Shown here one piece after another: positions 10,055-19,958 of a DNA stretch of 64,000 nt (its first letter is position 1; each line of letters starts with the position of its first letter). Both the position numbers and the translations under genes were made by a program. A model generated the notes under the pieces. The model did not search any database. It saw nothing but the letters and a program-made list of their open reading frames with translations, and was not told the DNA's origin. Source of the DNA: Reyranella sp. (GTDB taxonomy: Bacteria > Pseudomonadota > Alphaproteobacteria > Reyranellales > Reyranellaceae); the NCBI RefSeq assembly GCF_004297405.1, contig NZ_SCVC01000046.1, positions 1 through 64,000 on the forward strand, in the 5' to 3' direction.

Positions 10055-10885
10055 TCAGCCGAAACGCCCGGTGATGTAGGCTTGGGTGCGCTTGTCGCGC
10101 GGCGTGGTGAACAACGTCGCCGTGCCGCCGAACTCGACCAGCTCACCGAGATACATGAAGGCGGTGAAGTCGGAGACGCGCGCCGCCTGCTGCATGTTGT
10201 GGGTGACGATGACGATCGTGTAGTCCTGCTTCAGTTCGTCGATCAGCTCCTCGATCTTGGCGGTCGAGATCGGATCGAGCGCCGAGCAGGGCTCGTCGAA
10301 CAGGATGACCTCGGGCTTCACCGCAACGGTACGCGCGATGCAAAGGCGCTGCTGCTGACCACCCGACAGGCTCTGCCCGTTGGCGTCGAGCTTGTCCTTG
10401 ACCTCGTCCCACAGCGCGGCGCGACGCAAAGCCTGTTCGACGCGGCCGTCGAGTTCCGAGCGCGGCAGGCTTTCATAGAGCCGAACGCCGAAAGCAATGT
10501 TCTCGTAGATCGACATCGGAAAGGGCGTTGGCTTCTGGAACACCATGCCGATGCGGGCGCGCAGCAGGTTGATGTCCTGATCTGCGCGCAGCAGGTTGTC
10601 GCCGTCGAACTGCACCTCGCCGGTGGCGCGCTGGCCCGGATAGAGGTCGTACATGCGGTTGAGCACGCGCAGCAGGGTCGACTTGCCGCAACCCGACGGG
10701 CCGATGAAGGCGGTCGTCTTGTTGGCATAGAGCGACAGAGAGATGCCCTTCAGGGCACGGCTGTCGCCGTAGAAGAACTCGAGATTGTTGATCGAGATCT
10801 TGGGCGTGAGCTTCGACGTGTCGAGGCTTGCATGGCTGGCGACGGGAACGGCAAGGCTAGGCCCGCCAGAAGATGCGATGCTCAT
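10055..10885 (-). CDS. pstB: Phosphate ABC transporter ATP-binding protein PstB
   Basis: A 276-residue ABC ATPase with Walker [10 protein letters not shown] (62-70), signature LSGGQQQR and Walker [14 protein letters not shown]. The Cys in the Walker A is usual for PstB. It energises high-affinity phosphate uptake with PstA and PstC. ATG 10885 overlaps the pstA stop by one base (TAATG) and gives an N-terminal extension of about 25 residues before the ABC fold. Confidence 0.97.
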   Translation of the reverse strand: MSIASSGGPSLAVPVASHASLDTSKLTPKISINNLEFFYGDSRALKGISLSLYANKTTAFIGPSGCGKSTLLRVLNRMYDLYPGQRATGEVQFDGDNLLRADQDINLLRARIGMVFQKPTPFPMSIYENIAFGVRLYESLPRSELDGRVEQALRRAALWDEVKDKLDANGQSLSGGQQQRLCIARTVAVKPEVILFDEPCSALDPISTAKIEELIDELKQDYTIVIVTHNMQQAARVSDFTAFMYLGELVEFGGTATLFTTPRDKRTQAYITGRFG

Positions 10886-11739
10886 TACTGTTTCCTCGTT
10901 GCGGTGAGGGATCGGGCAAAGATGGAGAGGGCGAGAACGGTAACGGTGATCAGGAGCGCACCGGTCCAGGCGAGCTTCTGCCACTCCTCGTAGGGCGACA
11001 GGGCGAACTGGAAGATGACCACAGGCAGGCTAGGCATCGGCGCATTCATGTTCAGGCTCCAGAACTGATTGTTCAGAGCGGTGAACAGGAGTGGCGCCGT
11101 CTCACCGCTGATGCGGGCAATGGCCAGCAGGATGCCCGTGACGATGCCGGCCTGGGCAGCGCGATAGGCGATCCGCATGATCATGAGCGAGCGCGGCAGG
11201 CCAATCGACGCGGCCGCCTCGCGCAGCGTGTCAGGCACCAGGGTCAGCATGTCCTCGGTCGTGCGCACCACGACGGGGATCACGATGACAGCCAGGGCCA
11301 CGGCGCCGGCGTAGCCGGAGAAGTGGCCCATCGGCGCGACCATCACCTCGTAGATGAAGAGGCCGATCACGATCGACGGCGCGCTGAGCAGGATGTCGTT
11401 GATGAAGCGCACGACGTTCGAGAGTTTGTCGTGGCGCCCATACTCGGCAAGGTAGGTGCCGGCCAGGATGCCGATCGGCGTGCCGATGATGACCGCCAGC
11501 ACCGTCATGATCACGCTGCCGATGATGGCGTTTGCCAAGCCGCCAGCGGCGCCGGGCGGCGGTGTGTTCTCGGTGAAGACGGCAAGCGACAGGCCCGACA
11601 GGCCGTGGAACAGCAGTACGCCCAGGATCAGGACGAGCCAGCCGAGGCCGAAGATGGTCGCGGCCAGCGCCAGGGTTTTAGCAATGGCGTTGCGGCGACG
11701 GCGGCCGGCATAGAGGGAATTCGCGGCGGCAGCAGACAT
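10885..11739 (-). CDS. pstA: Phosphate ABC transporter permease PstA
   Basis: A 284-residue inner-membrane permease with six hydrophobic segments and the EAA loop [19 protein letters not shown] that contacts PstB. It pairs with PstC to form the channel for phosphate. It is four bases downstream of pstC and one base overlaps pstB, so the operon is tightly coupled. Confidence 0.96.
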   Translation of the reverse strand: MSAAAANSLYAGRRRRNAIAKTLALAATIFGLGWLVLILGVLLFHGLSGLSLAVFTENTPPPGAAGGLANAIIGSVIMTVLAVIIGTPIGILAGTYLAEYGRHDKLSNVVRFINDILLSAPSIVIGLFIYEVMVAPMGHFSGYAGAVALAVIVIPVVVRTTEDMLTLVPDTLREAAASIGLPRSLMIMRIAYRAAQAGIVTGILLAIARISGETAPLLFTALNNQFWSLNMNAPMPSLPVVIFQFALSPYEEWQKLAWTGALLITVTVLALSIFARSLTATRKQ

Positions 11740-11743
11740 GGCG

Positions 11744-12754
11744 TTACCCCAACCGGTTCATACGCGCCAGCAAGTAGCGGGCAATGGCGAGCACGATGAA
11801 GGTGATGAAAAACAGGATCAGGCCGAGCGCGATCAGCGAGGAGGTGTAGAGATCGCCGACTGCCTCGGTGAATTCGTTGGCGATCGAGGCCGAGATCGTG
11901 GTGCCCGGCGCCAGGATCGAAGCGGAAACCTTGTGCGCGTTGCCGATCACGAAGGTCACGGCCATGGTTTCGCCGAGCGCGCGGCCCAGACCCAGCATGA
12001 AGCCGCCGATCACGCCGACCCTCGTGTAGGGCAAAACGACGTTGCGGAACACTTCCCAGGTCGTGCAGCCCACGCCATAGGCCGCTTCCTTGAGGACCGG
12101 CGGGACGGCCGAAAAGACGTCCCGTGAGATCGAGGTGACGAAGGGCAGCACCATGATCGCGAGAATAAGCCCCGCCGTCAGCATGCCGATGCCGTAGGGA
12201 GGTCCTTCGAAGAGCGTGCCGAGGATGGGAATGCTGCCGAAGGTGTCGATCAGGAAGGGCTGCACGTACTTCTGCAAGAAGGGCGCGAACACGAACAAGC
12301 CCCAGATGCCGTAGATGATGCTGGGGATGCCAGCCAGCAGCTCGATGGCGATGCCGATCGGTCGGCGCAACACCATCGGACAAAGCTCGGTCAGGAAGAA
12401 GGCCACCATCAGGCCGACCGGCACAGCGATCACCATGGCGATGAAGGAGGTGACCAGCGTGCCGTAGATCGGCGCCAGTGCTCCGAACTTCTCAGTGACC
12501 GGGTTCCAGGATTGGCTGGTTAAGAAGGAAAAGCCGAAAGTGCCGAGCGCGGGCGCGGCACCAATGATCAGGGCGATGATGACCCCGCTCAGCAGCGCCA
12601 GCACCGTGAGAGCGGCACCTCGGGTCAGCCCATGGAATATCCGGTCGTTCAGTCTCAGCCGTCGCAGGACGGCAGCGCGCGATGACGACTCTCTAGCCGT
12701 CACGTTTGCGTCTCTTAAAGCCACTTCGCTCACGTCACGCCCCCTCGAACCCAT
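11744..12754 (-). CDS. pstC: Phosphate ABC transporter permease PstC
   Basis: A 336-residue permease with six membrane segments after a cytosolic tail of about 40 residues, and the EAA loop [20 protein letters not shown]. It forms the phosphate channel with PstA. ATG 12754 is the chosen start; the N-terminal 25 residues are poorly conserved in such proteins, so an internal start is possible. A strong hairpin separates it from pstS. Confidence 0.95.
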   Translation of the reverse strand: MGSRGRDVSEVALRDANVTARESSSRAAVLRRLRLNDRIFHGLTRGAALTVLALLSGVIIALIIGAAPALGTFGFSFLTSQSWNPVTEKFGALAPIYGTLVTSFIAMVIAVPVGLMVAFFLTELCPMVLRRPIGIAIELLAGIPSIIYGIWGLFVFAPFLQKYVQPFLIDTFGSIPILGTLFEGPPYGIGMLTAGLILAIMVLPFVTSISRDVFSAVPPVLKEAAYGVGCTTWEVFRNVVLPYTRVGVIGGFMLGLGRALGETMAVTFVIGNAHKVSASILAPGTTISASIANEFTEAVGDLYTSSLIALGLILFFITFIVLAIARYLLARMNRLG

Positions 12755-12805
12755 GCTCCTCCCCCTGCCTCTCCACCCAGGTACGCTCGGGTGGAAAGGA
12801 CGAAT

Positions 12806-12834
12806 GGAGGGCGGGTGGAAACCACCCGCCCTCC
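12806..12834 (-). terminator. Attenuating hairpin between pstS and pstC
   Basis: A perfect 13-bp stem, GGAGGGCGGGTGG (12806-12818) with CCACCCGCCCTCC (12822-12834), encloses an AAA loop just after the pstS stop. No good U-tract follows on the minus strand, so it probably acts as a partial terminator or mRNA 3'-end stabiliser that makes PstS more abundant than the permeases. Confidence 0.65.
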
Positions 12835-12842
12835 CGCGAGCC

Positions 12843-13889
12843 TTAGTTGGTCGGCGAGAAAAGCGGCTTGCCGCCGGCGTCCTTGATCTCCGCAGACCAC
12901 ATCTTCTGAATGTCGGCGACGACGTTGGCCGGCATCGGCACGTAGTCCAGCTCCTCGGCCGACTTGCCGCCCTTGGCGTAGGACCAGGCGAAGAACTTCA
13001 GGGCTTCGCCCGTGGTCGCCGCATCAACCGGCTTCTTGTAGATCAGGATCCACGTCGCCGCGGTCATCGGCCAGGACTGGTCGCCGGGCTGGTTGGCCAG
13101 AATCACGCCGTAGCCGGGCTGCGACTTCCAATCGGCATTGGCAGCAGCGGCCTGGAAGGTGGCCGAGGTCGGTGCGACCGTCTTGCCCGCCTTGTTGATC
13201 ATGTTGGTGTGGATGAGCTTGTTCTGCTTGGCGTAGGCATACTCGACGTAGCCGATCGAGCCCTTCGTGTTGGCGACGTTGTTGGCAACGCCCTCGTTGC
13301 CCTTGGCGCCGATGCCGACCGGCCACTCGAGCGCGGTGGCGACACCGACCTTCGACTTCCACTCCGGGCTGATGTCAGCCAGGTAGTAGGCAAAATTGAA
13401 GGTCGTGCCCGAGCCGTCCGAGCGGCGCACCGGCACGATCGCCTGCTTGGGCAGCTTGGCGTTCGGGTTCAGCTTGGCGATGGCGGCATCGTCCCAGCTC
13501 TTGATCTGACCCATATAGATCTTGGCGAGCGTCGTACCGTCGAGCGTGAGCTCACCCGGCTTGATGCCTTCGAGATTCACGACCGGCACGATGGCGCCCA
13601 TCACCATCGGGAACTGGGCGAGGCCCGAATCATCGAGCTCCTTGCCGGGCAGCGGCGCGTCGGTCGCGCCGAAGGTCACGGTCTTGGCCTTGATCTGCTT
13701 GATGCCGCCGCCCGAGCCGATGGACTGGTAGTTGAGACCGACGCCGGTCTCCTTCTTGTAGGTGTCGGCCCACTTGGCATAGATCGGGTACGGGAAGGTC
13801 GCGCCGGCGCCGGAAATGTCGGCGGCGTAAGCGGCGACCGACGAAAGCGCGAGCGCCGCTGTCGTCAGGGCAATTTTGGCGAAGTGCAT
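12843..13889 (-). CDS. pstS: Periplasmic phosphate-binding protein PstS
   Basis: A 348-residue secreted binding protein. A signal peptide of about 22 residues ([10 protein letters not shown]...AAYA) is followed by the mature start [11 protein letters not shown], and phosphate-binding motifs such as RSDGSGTT are present. It captures phosphate for PstCAB. AAGGAGAACCC precedes the ATG. It is first in the leftward pst-pho operon and has a Pho-box array upstream. Confidence 0.97.
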   Translation of the reverse strand: MHFAKIALTTAALALSSVAAYAADISGAGATFPYPIYAKWADTYKKETGVGLNYQSIGSGGGIKQIKAKTVTFGATDAPLPGKELDDSGLAQFPMVMGAIVPVVNLEGIKPGELTLDGTTLAKIYMGQIKSWDDAAIAKLNPNAKLPKQAIVPVRRSDGSGTTFNFAYYLADISPEWKSKVGVATALEWPVGIGAKGNEGVANNVANTKGSIGYVEYAYAKQNKLIHTNMINKAGKTVAPTSATFQAAAANADWKSQPGYGVILANQPGDQSWPMTAATWILIYKKPVDAATTGEALKFFAWSYAKGGKSAEELDYVPMPANVVADIQKMWSAEIKDAGGKPLFSPTN

Positions 13890-13939
13890 AGGGTTCTCCT
13901 TCGATGAATTCCGAAGCGCCCTTCCCCTAGGAGCCGCAC

Positions 13940-13983
13940 GTCACTGTCATATGACTCTTATATGACACTTCAATGACATCGAT
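13940..13983 (-). promoter_or_regulatory. PhoB-binding array (Pho boxes) of the pst operon
   Basis: On the minus strand TGTCAT, TGTCAT and AGTCAT half-sites recur exactly every 11 bp (plus-strand ATGACA at 13973 and 13962, ATGACT at 13951), with a weaker fourth unit at 13940. This is the classical PhoB direct-repeat architecture, about 50-95 bp upstream of the pstS start. Confidence 0.85.
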
Positions 13984-14248
13984 TTCCTGGCACTGAGGAC
14001 GAAGTCCCATTCTTCCTCTAAGCCACTGACAAATCGGACTATTTTTCTTTTCACCGAGTATGCAGAGCATTTCGGAACAAAAGCTCGGAGCCCTGCCTCT
14101 CGGCTTACGCCACAGCCTTTTGTGACAGACCCGCTATTGGCCAAAGCACTATTGGGGACAAACCAGCACTCGTCACAGGATCTTAACTCTACCCCCTCGG
14201 AACGGTAACGCGCTCTGCCGATGGTGCGGCTCGTTTCAAGAGCACACC
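13984..14248. other. Intergenic region between the divergent pstS and phnG
   Basis: No convincing gene is seen. The DNA is less GC-rich than its surroundings and must hold the promoters of the divergent pst and phn operons. A weak 11-bp-spaced pair CGTCAC/CTTAAC (14171-14187), about 62 bp before phnG, could be a degenerate Pho box for the phn operon. A short minus-strand open frame overlapping phnG has no recognisable features. Confidence 0.4.
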
Positions 14249-14719
14249 ATGTCTTGCAAAGAATCCGACACCGAGGCCGTCGACCGCCGCCGCCGGTGGC
14301 TTTCCATTTTGGCGAAAGCACCCGAAGCCCGTCTCGACTTGCTATGGCAGGCACTGGGCCCTGTCCCCGCTTACACTATCCTGCGTCGGCCCGAGACCGG
14401 GCTCGTCATGCTGCACGGTCGTATCTCGGGCAACGGCGCTCCCTTCTGCGCCGGCGAGATGACGGTGACACGCGCCGCCGTCCGGTTAGAAACAGGTGAG
14501 GTCGGCTTCGGCTACGTCGGCGGTCGCCACGCCCATCAAGCCGAGATCGTGGCCGTCCTCGACGCGCTGGGCCAGCGCGAGGAGTGGCGCGACAGGCTCG
14601 AGGCCGAGATCGTGTCGCCGCTCGCCGACGAAGCCGAGGCCCGGCATCGCCTGATCGCTGCGCGTGCCGCCGCCACCAAGGTCGAGTTCTTTACCGTCGC
14701 GCGCGAGGCCGGCACATGA
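14249..14719 (+). CDS. phnG: C-P lyase subunit PhnG
   Basis: A 156-residue small subunit of the PhnGHIJ core, which transfers the phosphonate onto ribose from ATP. It has the family segments RRRRWLSILAKAP and GEMTVTRAAVRLETGEVGFGYVGGR. It opens the rightward phn operon, and its stop overlaps the phnH start (ATGA). Confidence 0.95.
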   Translation: MSCKESDTEAVDRRRRWLSILAKAPEARLDLLWQALGPVPAYTILRRPETGLVMLHGRISGNGAPFCAGEMTVTRAAVRLETGEVGFGYVGGRHAHQAEIVAVLDALGQREEWRDRLEAEIVSPLADEAEARHRLIAARAAATKVEFFTVAREAGT

Positions 14720-15330
14720 GCGGCACGCTGAGTTCCCTGTCGCCGGGCCTTGCCGATCCTTCGCACGACGCCCAACAGCTCTTTCGCGAGGTGCTCGACG
14801 CCTTCAGCCATCCGGGCCGCATCGTAACTCTCGCCGATGCACCGCAGGGACCCGGCATGATCTCACCGGCCGCCACGGCCTATCTGCTGACCCTGGCCGA
14901 TCGCGACACGCCGCTCTGGTTGGCGCCCTCATTCAACACGCCCGAGGTTCGCGACTATCTGCGCTTCCACACCGGCACGCCGATTATCGAGGATCGCGCG
15001 GCCGCGACCTTCGCCGTGCTGTCGCATGACGATGCGGATCCTTTCGAAGGGTTCGCCAGCGGCACCGACACCTACCCTGATCGCTCGGCCACCTTACTGA
15101 TCGAGGTGCCGGCTCTCGGTACTGGTCCGGTCCGCACCGGGCGCGGCCCGGGCATCAAGGGCGAGACCCAGCTCGCCATTGCCGGGCTGGACGACTGGTT
15201 CTGGCGCCAGTGCGCCACCAATCACGCGCTCTTCCCATGCGGTGTCGACTTGATCTTCACCACAGGGTCCCAGCTTCTCGCGCTGCCGCGCAGCATCTCC
15301 GTGGAGGTCTCGCCATGTACGTCGCGGTGA
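14716..15330 (+). CDS. phnH: C-P lyase subunit PhnH
   Basis: A 204-residue PhnH, fold-related to PLP-dependent transferases but without PLP. Recognisable segments are FREVLDAFSHPGRIV and TGPGI-type RTGRGPGIKGETQL. It is a structural subunit of the C-P lyase core. ATG 14716 overlaps the phnG stop. Its end overlaps the first codons of phnI by 16 bp. Confidence 0.95.
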   Translation: MSGTLSSLSPGLADPSHDAQQLFREVLDAFSHPGRIVTLADAPQGPGMISPAATAYLLTLADRDTPLWLAPSFNTPEVRDYLRFHTGTPIIEDRAAATFAVLSHDDADPFEGFASGTDTYPDRSATLLIEVPALGTGPVRTGRGPGIKGETQLAIAGLDDWFWRQCATNHALFPCGVDLIFTTGSQLLALPRSISVEVSPCTSR

Positions 15331-16433
15331 AAGGTGGCGAGACCGCCATCGCCCATTCGCTGCATCTGATTGCCGACCGGCGCCGTGGCGACCGCGACCT
15401 CGCCGAGCTCACGCTGGAGCAGATCGACCAGCAGCTTGGCCTCGCCGTCGACCGCGTGATGACCGAGGGCTCCTGCTATGACCGGCGCCTGGCGGCGCTG
15501 GCCATCAAGCAGGCGCGCGGCGATCTGATCGAAGCGATCTTCCTGCTCCGCGCCTACCGCACGACCCTGCCGCGCTTCGGCGATTCCGAGCCGCTCGACA
15601 CGGCACGCATGGTGGCGGAGCGGCGAATCTCGGCCGCCTTCAAGGATGTGCCGGGTGGCCAGGTGCTGGGGCCGACCTACGACTACACACATCGCCTGCT
15701 CGACTTCTCGCTGGCCGTCGCCGCCGATCGTCCGGAGGCACCGACCGCGCCCGCCGATACGGCGCACGCGCTGCCGCATGTCGGCGATATCCTGGCCCGT
15801 GAAGGCTTGCTCGAACCGCCGCCCGAAGCCACCGGCGAGCGACCCGACGATCTCACGCGCCATCCGCTCAGCCTGCCGGCGGACCGGCCGTTGCGCCTGC
15901 AGAACCTGGCGCGCGGCGACGAAGGTTTCCTGCTGGCGCTCGGCTACTCGACCCAGCGCGGCTACGGCAACAATCATCCTTTCGTTGGCGAGATCCGCTA
16001 CGGCCATGTGCCGGTCGCGTTCATTCCCGAGGAGCTGGGCTTCGCCATCGAGATCGCCGAGATCGACGTCACCGAGTGCGACATGGTCAATCAATTCGCC
16101 GGCTCGCACGACGTCCCGCCGCAGTTCACCCGCGGCTATGGTTTGGCCTTCGGTCATGCGGAACGCAAGGCGATCGCAATGGCCCTGGTCGATCGCGCGC
16201 TGCGCGCCCGTGAACTCGCGGAAAGCGCGGACTCGCCTGCGCAGGACGAAGAGTTCGTGCTGGCGCATTCCGACAATGTCGAGGCCTCGGGCTTCGTGCA
16301 GCACCTGAAGCTGCCCCACTATGTCGACTTCCAGTCGGAATTGGTGGTGGTGCGGGCGCTGCGCGCCGAGGTCGAGGAACGCAACCGGCGCGCGGCCGAG
16401 CAGGCTGTAACCCTCAGCCAGGCGGCGGAGTAG
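15315..16433 (+). CDS. phnI: C-P lyase subunit PhnI
   Basis: A 372-residue PhnI, the nucleosidase subunit that replaces adenine of ATP with methylphosphonate in the core complex. It starts MYVAVKGGETAIAHSL and contains the conserved EGSCYDRRLAALAIKQARGD and the later LQRGYGNNHPF-like segment. ATG 15315 lies inside the phnH end, showing translational coupling. Length equals that of characterised PhnI proteins (about 354-370). Confidence 0.96.
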   Translation: MYVAVKGGETAIAHSLHLIADRRRGDRDLAELTLEQIDQQLGLAVDRVMTEGSCYDRRLAALAIKQARGDLIEAIFLLRAYRTTLPRFGDSEPLDTARMVAERRISAAFKDVPGGQVLGPTYDYTHRLLDFSLAVAADRPEAPTAPADTAHALPHVGDILAREGLLEPPPEATGERPDDLTRHPLSLPADRPLRLQNLARGDEGFLLALGYSTQRGYGNNHPFVGEIRYGHVPVAFIPEELGFAIEIAEIDVTECDMVNQFAGSHDVPPQFTRGYGLAFGHAERKAIAMALVDRALRARELAESADSPAQDEEFVLAHSDNVEASGFVQHLKLPHYVDFQSELVVVRALRAEVEERNRRAAEQAVTLSQAAE

Positions 16434-16436
16434 GCC

Positions 16437-17279
16437 ATGCCGGACACCAGCATTACCGAGGGCGCCTATAACTACGCCTACCTCGACGAGCAGACCAAGC
16501 GGATGATCCGCCGCGCCATCCTGAAAGCGGTGGCCGTGCCGGGCTATCAGGTGCCATTCGGCGGACGCGAGATGCCCCTGCCCTATGGCTGGGGCACCGG
16601 CGGCATCCAAGTGACGGCCGCCATCATCGGCCGCGACGACACGCTGAAGGTGATCGACCAGGGCGCCGACGACACGACCAATGCCGTGTCGATCCGCCGC
16701 TTCTTCGCGCATGTAGCCGACGTCGCCACGACGACACGCACGGAAGAGGCCACCATCATCCAGACGCGCCATCGCGTGCCGGAGACACCACTCAAGGGCG
16801 GCCAGATCCTGGTCTTCCAGGTGCCGATTCCCGAGCCATTGCGCATGCTGGAGCCGCGCGAGACCGAGACGCGGACCCTGCACGCCCTGTCCGAATACGG
16901 CGTCATGCAGGTTAGCCTCTACGAGAGCATCGCCCGGCACGGCCGAATCTCGAAGTCCTACAATTATCCGGTGCAGGTGAACGGGCGCTACATCATGAGC
17001 CCCTCGCCCATTCCGAAGTTCGACAATCCCAAGCTCGACCGCAGCCCGGCCTTGCAACTCTACGGCGCCGGCCGCGAGAAGCGCATCTACGCCGTGCCGC
17101 CCTACACGCCGGTGAAGAGCCTCGACTTCGACGACCATCCCTTCGAGATCGAGCGCTGGAACGAGTGCTGCGCTTTCTGCGGCTCCACCGAGAGCTTTCT
17201 CGACGAGATGATCGTCGACGATGCCGGCAAGCGCCTGTTCGTCTGCTCCGACACCGACTATTGCGAGGGACGGCGATGA
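16437..17279 (+). CDS. phnJ: Carbon-phosphorus lyase PhnJ (radical SAM)
   Basis: A 280-residue catalytic C-P lyase. The non-canonical radical-SAM cysteines follow the CX2CX21CX5C pattern at C245, C248, C270 and C276, so the 4Fe-4S site looks intact; in the family one of these positions supplies the catalytic thiyl radical. It cleaves the C-P bond of ribose-1-phosphonate-5-phosphate to give a cyclic phosphate and the alkane. It begins three bases after phnI, and its stop overlaps phnK (ATGA). Confidence 0.97.
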   Translation: MPDTSITEGAYNYAYLDEQTKRMIRRAILKAVAVPGYQVPFGGREMPLPYGWGTGGIQVTAAIIGRDDTLKVIDQGADDTTNAVSIRRFFAHVADVATTTRTEEATIIQTRHRVPETPLKGGQILVFQVPIPEPLRMLEPRETETRTLHALSEYGVMQVSLYESIARHGRISKSYNYPVQVNGRYIMSPSPIPKFDNPKLDRSPALQLYGAGREKRIYAVPPYTPVKSLDFDDHPFEIERWNECCAFCGSTESFLDEMIVDDAGKRLFVCSDTDYCEGRR

Positions 17280-18064
17280 GCGCACCGACGCTTTCGTCCC
17301 CTCTCCTCTCGGCGCGCAACGTCACCAAGCGCTTCGGCGGCCGTGTGGCCTGCCAGGACGTCAGCTTCGATCTATGGCCGGGCGAGGTCTTGGGCATCGT
17401 GGGCGAATCGGGTTCGGGCAAGACGACCTTGCTGAACTGCCTCGCAGGTCGCCTCACACCCGACGAAGGCTCGGTTACCTACGAGACGGCATCGGCCGGC
17501 GCTGTCGACGTGCATCGCCTCTCCGAAGCGCGTCGCCGCCTGCTCACGCGCACCGAGTGGGGGTTTGTGAACCAGGATGCGCGCGAAGGCTTGCGCATGG
17601 GCGTGAGCGCCGGCGCCAATATCGGCGAGCGGCTGATGGCGGTGGGCGCGCGCCACTATGGCGAGATCCGCGGCAGCGCCGCCGATTGGCTGGCGCGTGT
17701 CGAAATTGATGCCGACCGGCTCGACGACAGGCCAACTACCTTCTCTGGTGGCATGCGCCAGCGCCTGCAGATCGCCCGCAACCTGGTGAGCGGGCCGCGG
17801 CTCGTGTTCATGGACGAGCCGACGGGCGGCCTCGATGTCTCCGTGCAGGCGCGCATCCTCGATCTTCTGCGCGGCCTCGTCGAACACCTGCATCTGTCGG
17901 CCGTGCTGGTGACCCACGATCTCGGCGTCGCCCGTTTGCTGACGCATCGGCTGATGGTGATGCAGGGCGGCGCTGTCATCGAGGACGGCCTGACCGACCA
18001 GGTCCTCGACGATCCGCAGCACGCCTACACGCAGATGCTCGTCGCTTCGATCCTGCCCGTATGA
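17276..18064 (+). CDS. phnK: C-P lyase ABC-type ATPase PhnK
   Basis: A 262-residue ABC-like ATPase with Walker A GESGSGKTT (43-51), the signature FSGGMRQR and Walker B LVFMDEPTGGLD. PhnK docks on PhnJ in the core complex and is not a transporter subunit; no permease is adjacent. ATG 17276 overlaps the phnJ stop. Confidence 0.95.
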   Translation: MSAPTLSSPLLSARNVTKRFGGRVACQDVSFDLWPGEVLGIVGESGSGKTTLLNCLAGRLTPDEGSVTYETASAGAVDVHRLSEARRRLLTRTEWGFVNQDAREGLRMGVSAGANIGERLMAVGARHYGEIRGSAADWLARVEIDADRLDDRPTTFSGGMRQRLQIARNLVSGPRLVFMDEPTGGLDVSVQARILDLLRGLVEHLHLSAVLVTHDLGVARLLTHRLMVMQGGAVIEDGLTDQVLDDPQHAYTQMLVASILPV

Positions 18065-18074
18065 ACCGCCCCAC

Positions 18075-18809
18075 ATGAGCTGCGGAGATCCGACCATGCC
18101 GCCCGCCTTGCGCGTTTCGGGCCTCAGCAAATCCTTCATCGTCCATGCCCACGGCGATCTAGCCCTTCCCGTGTTGCACGATGTGGCGCTTGCCGTGTCG
18201 CCGGGCGAATGCCTGGCCCTGGTCGGCCCCTCGGGTGCAGGCAAGAGCACCCTGCTGCGGTCGCTCTATGGCAACTATCGCGCCGACGCCGGGTCCATCC
18301 GCGTTCGACAGGACGATGCTTGGACCGAGCTGGTGGGAGCGGAACCGCGCACCGTGCTCGACGTGCGTCACCGCACCATGGGGTTCGTCAGCCAGTTCCT
18401 GCGAGTGATCCCGCGCGTTGCCGCCGTGGACGTCGTGGCTGAACCGCTGTTGCGCAGGGGCATCGAAGCGACAGAGGCGCGCCACCGCGCCGAGTTCCTT
18501 CTGGGCATGCTGGGCATTCCCGCCCGCCTGTGGGCGCTCCCACCTGCCACCTTCTCGGGCGGTGAGCAGCAGCGCATCAACATCGCGAGGTCGCTGATCG
18601 TCGACTATCCGATCCTGCTGCTCGACGAGCCCACGGCTTCGCTCGATGCCGCCAATCGTGACGGCGTCGTCGAGCTGATCTGTCAGCGCCGCGATGCCGG
18701 CGCGGCCGTCGTCGGCATTTTTCACGACACCGGTGTTCGCGACGCCGTCGCCACGCGCATCCATGAAGTTCTTCCCCCCGCATCCCCGGCTGGAGCCTGC
18801 CATGCGTAG
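18075..18809 (+). CDS. phnL: C-P lyase ABC-type ATPase PhnL
   Basis: A 244-residue ABC-like protein with Walker A GPSGAGKST (51-59), signature FSGGEQQR and Walker B ILLLDEPTASLD. PhnL acts with PhnGHIJ and PhnM in forming the ribose-phosphonate intermediate. ATG 18075 is used; an internal ATG at 18096 (MPPALRVSGLSK) fits homologues as well. Its last eight bases overlap phnM. Confidence 0.94.
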   Translation: MSCGDPTMPPALRVSGLSKSFIVHAHGDLALPVLHDVALAVSPGECLALVGPSGAGKSTLLRSLYGNYRADAGSIRVRQDDAWTELVGAEPRTVLDVRHRTMGFVSQFLRVIPRVAAVDVVAEPLLRRGIEATEARHRAEFLLGMLGIPARLWALPPATFSGGEQQRINIARSLIVDYPILLLDEPTASLDAANRDGVVELICQRRDAGAAVVGIFHDTGVRDAVATRIHEVLPPASPAGACHA

Positions 18810-19947
18810 CGAAACCATCCTGACCAACGCCCGTATCGTCACGGCCGATGCCGAGTTCGACGGCACTGTCGTGCTGCACGACGGGCGCATTACCGAAGTC
18901 GCGGCCGGTCGCAGCCATGTCGCGGACGTCATCGACCTCGAAGGCGACTACCTCCTGCCCGGCCTGGTCGAGCTGCATACCGACAACATGGAGAAGCACT
19001 TCGCGCCGCGACCTGGCGTGAAGTGGCCGAGCGTCTCCGCCGTCATGGCACACGACACGCAGATCAGCGCCGCCGGCATTACCACCGTCTACGATTCGCT
19101 GGCGCTGGGTGACGTGCACGGCAAATCGGATCGAGTGCAGAACCGGGAGCGCATGATCGAGGCGGTCTGCGCCGCTGCCGATCGGCAGATGACGCGCGCC
19201 GAACATCGCATCCATCTGCGTTGCGAGATCTCGGCCGACGATGCCGTCGAGGCCGTCGACAAGTGGATCGACCTGCCGCTGGTCGGTCTTGTCTCGATCA
19301 ACGATCACACGCCCGGGCAGCGTCAATTCCTCGATCCCGAGAAGCTGAAGCAGTACTACAAGGGCAAGCATGCGATGACCGACGAGCAGTTCGAGGAATT
19401 CTCGATCCGCGTCACCGAGTTGCATCACCGAAATGCCACCCGGCATCGCAGTGAGATCGTGAGCCGCGCCCACGCGCGGGCCCTGCCGATCGCCAGCCAC
19501 GACGACGCCACCGAGGCGCACGTTAAAGAGGCTGTAGCGAACGGCATGACCATCGCCGAATTCCCCACCACGCGAGAGGCGGCCCAGGCGTCGCGTGATG
19601 CGGGCCTCGCTGTGCTGGTCGGTGCGCCCAACCTCGTGCTGGGCGGCTCGCATTCCGGCAACATTGCCGCCATCGATCTGGTGCGTGCTGGCCATGCCGA
19701 GATCCTGTCTTCCGACTACGTGCCGGCGAGCCTGATGGAGAGCATCTTCAAGCTGCCCGCCGCCGGCATCGGGATCTCGCTGCCGCAGGCGGTGCGGCTG
19801 GCGTCGCTCAATCCTGCCAAGGCCGTCGGTCTCGGTGACCGCGGCGAGATCGCCGTCGACCGCCGCGCCGATTTGGTGCGCGTCCGCGCCGTCGATGGTG
19901 CTGCCGTCGTGCGCGCCGTCTGGCGCGAAGGCGACCGCGTCGTCTGA
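18802..19947 (+). CDS. phnM: RPnTP hydrolase PhnM
   Basis: A 381-residue amidohydrolase-fold enzyme that removes pyrophosphate from alpha-D-ribose-1-phosphonate-5-triphosphate. The metal motif HTD is at 59-61 (ELHTDNMEKH), and later metal-ligand segments such as ASHDDA and the SSDY loop are present. ATG 18802 lies within the phnL end (ATGCGTAG). Confidence 0.95.
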   Translation: MRSETILTNARIVTADAEFDGTVVLHDGRITEVAAGRSHVADVIDLEGDYLLPGLVELHTDNMEKHFAPRPGVKWPSVSAVMAHDTQISAAGITTVYDSLALGDVHGKSDRVQNRERMIEAVCAAADRQMTRAEHRIHLRCEISADDAVEAVDKWIDLPLVGLVSINDHTPGQRQFLDPEKLKQYYKGKHAMTDEQFEEFSIRVTELHHRNATRHRSEIVSRAHARALPIASHDDATEAHVKEAVANGMTIAEFPTTREAAQASRDAGLAVLVGAPNLVLGGSHSGNIAAIDLVRAGHAEILSSDYVPASLMESIFKLPAAGIGISLPQAVRLASLNPAKAVGLGDRGEIAVDRRADLVRVRAVDGAAVVRAVWREGDRVV

Positions 19948-19958
19948 GGGTGCACGAC

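Noticed and set aside
15222-17285. A 687-codon open frame on the minus strand across phnI and phnJ
   Set aside because: The plus strand encodes intact phnI and phnJ here; the frame has the Ala/Arg/Gly/His-rich composition of antisense reading in GC-rich DNA and no recognisable domain.
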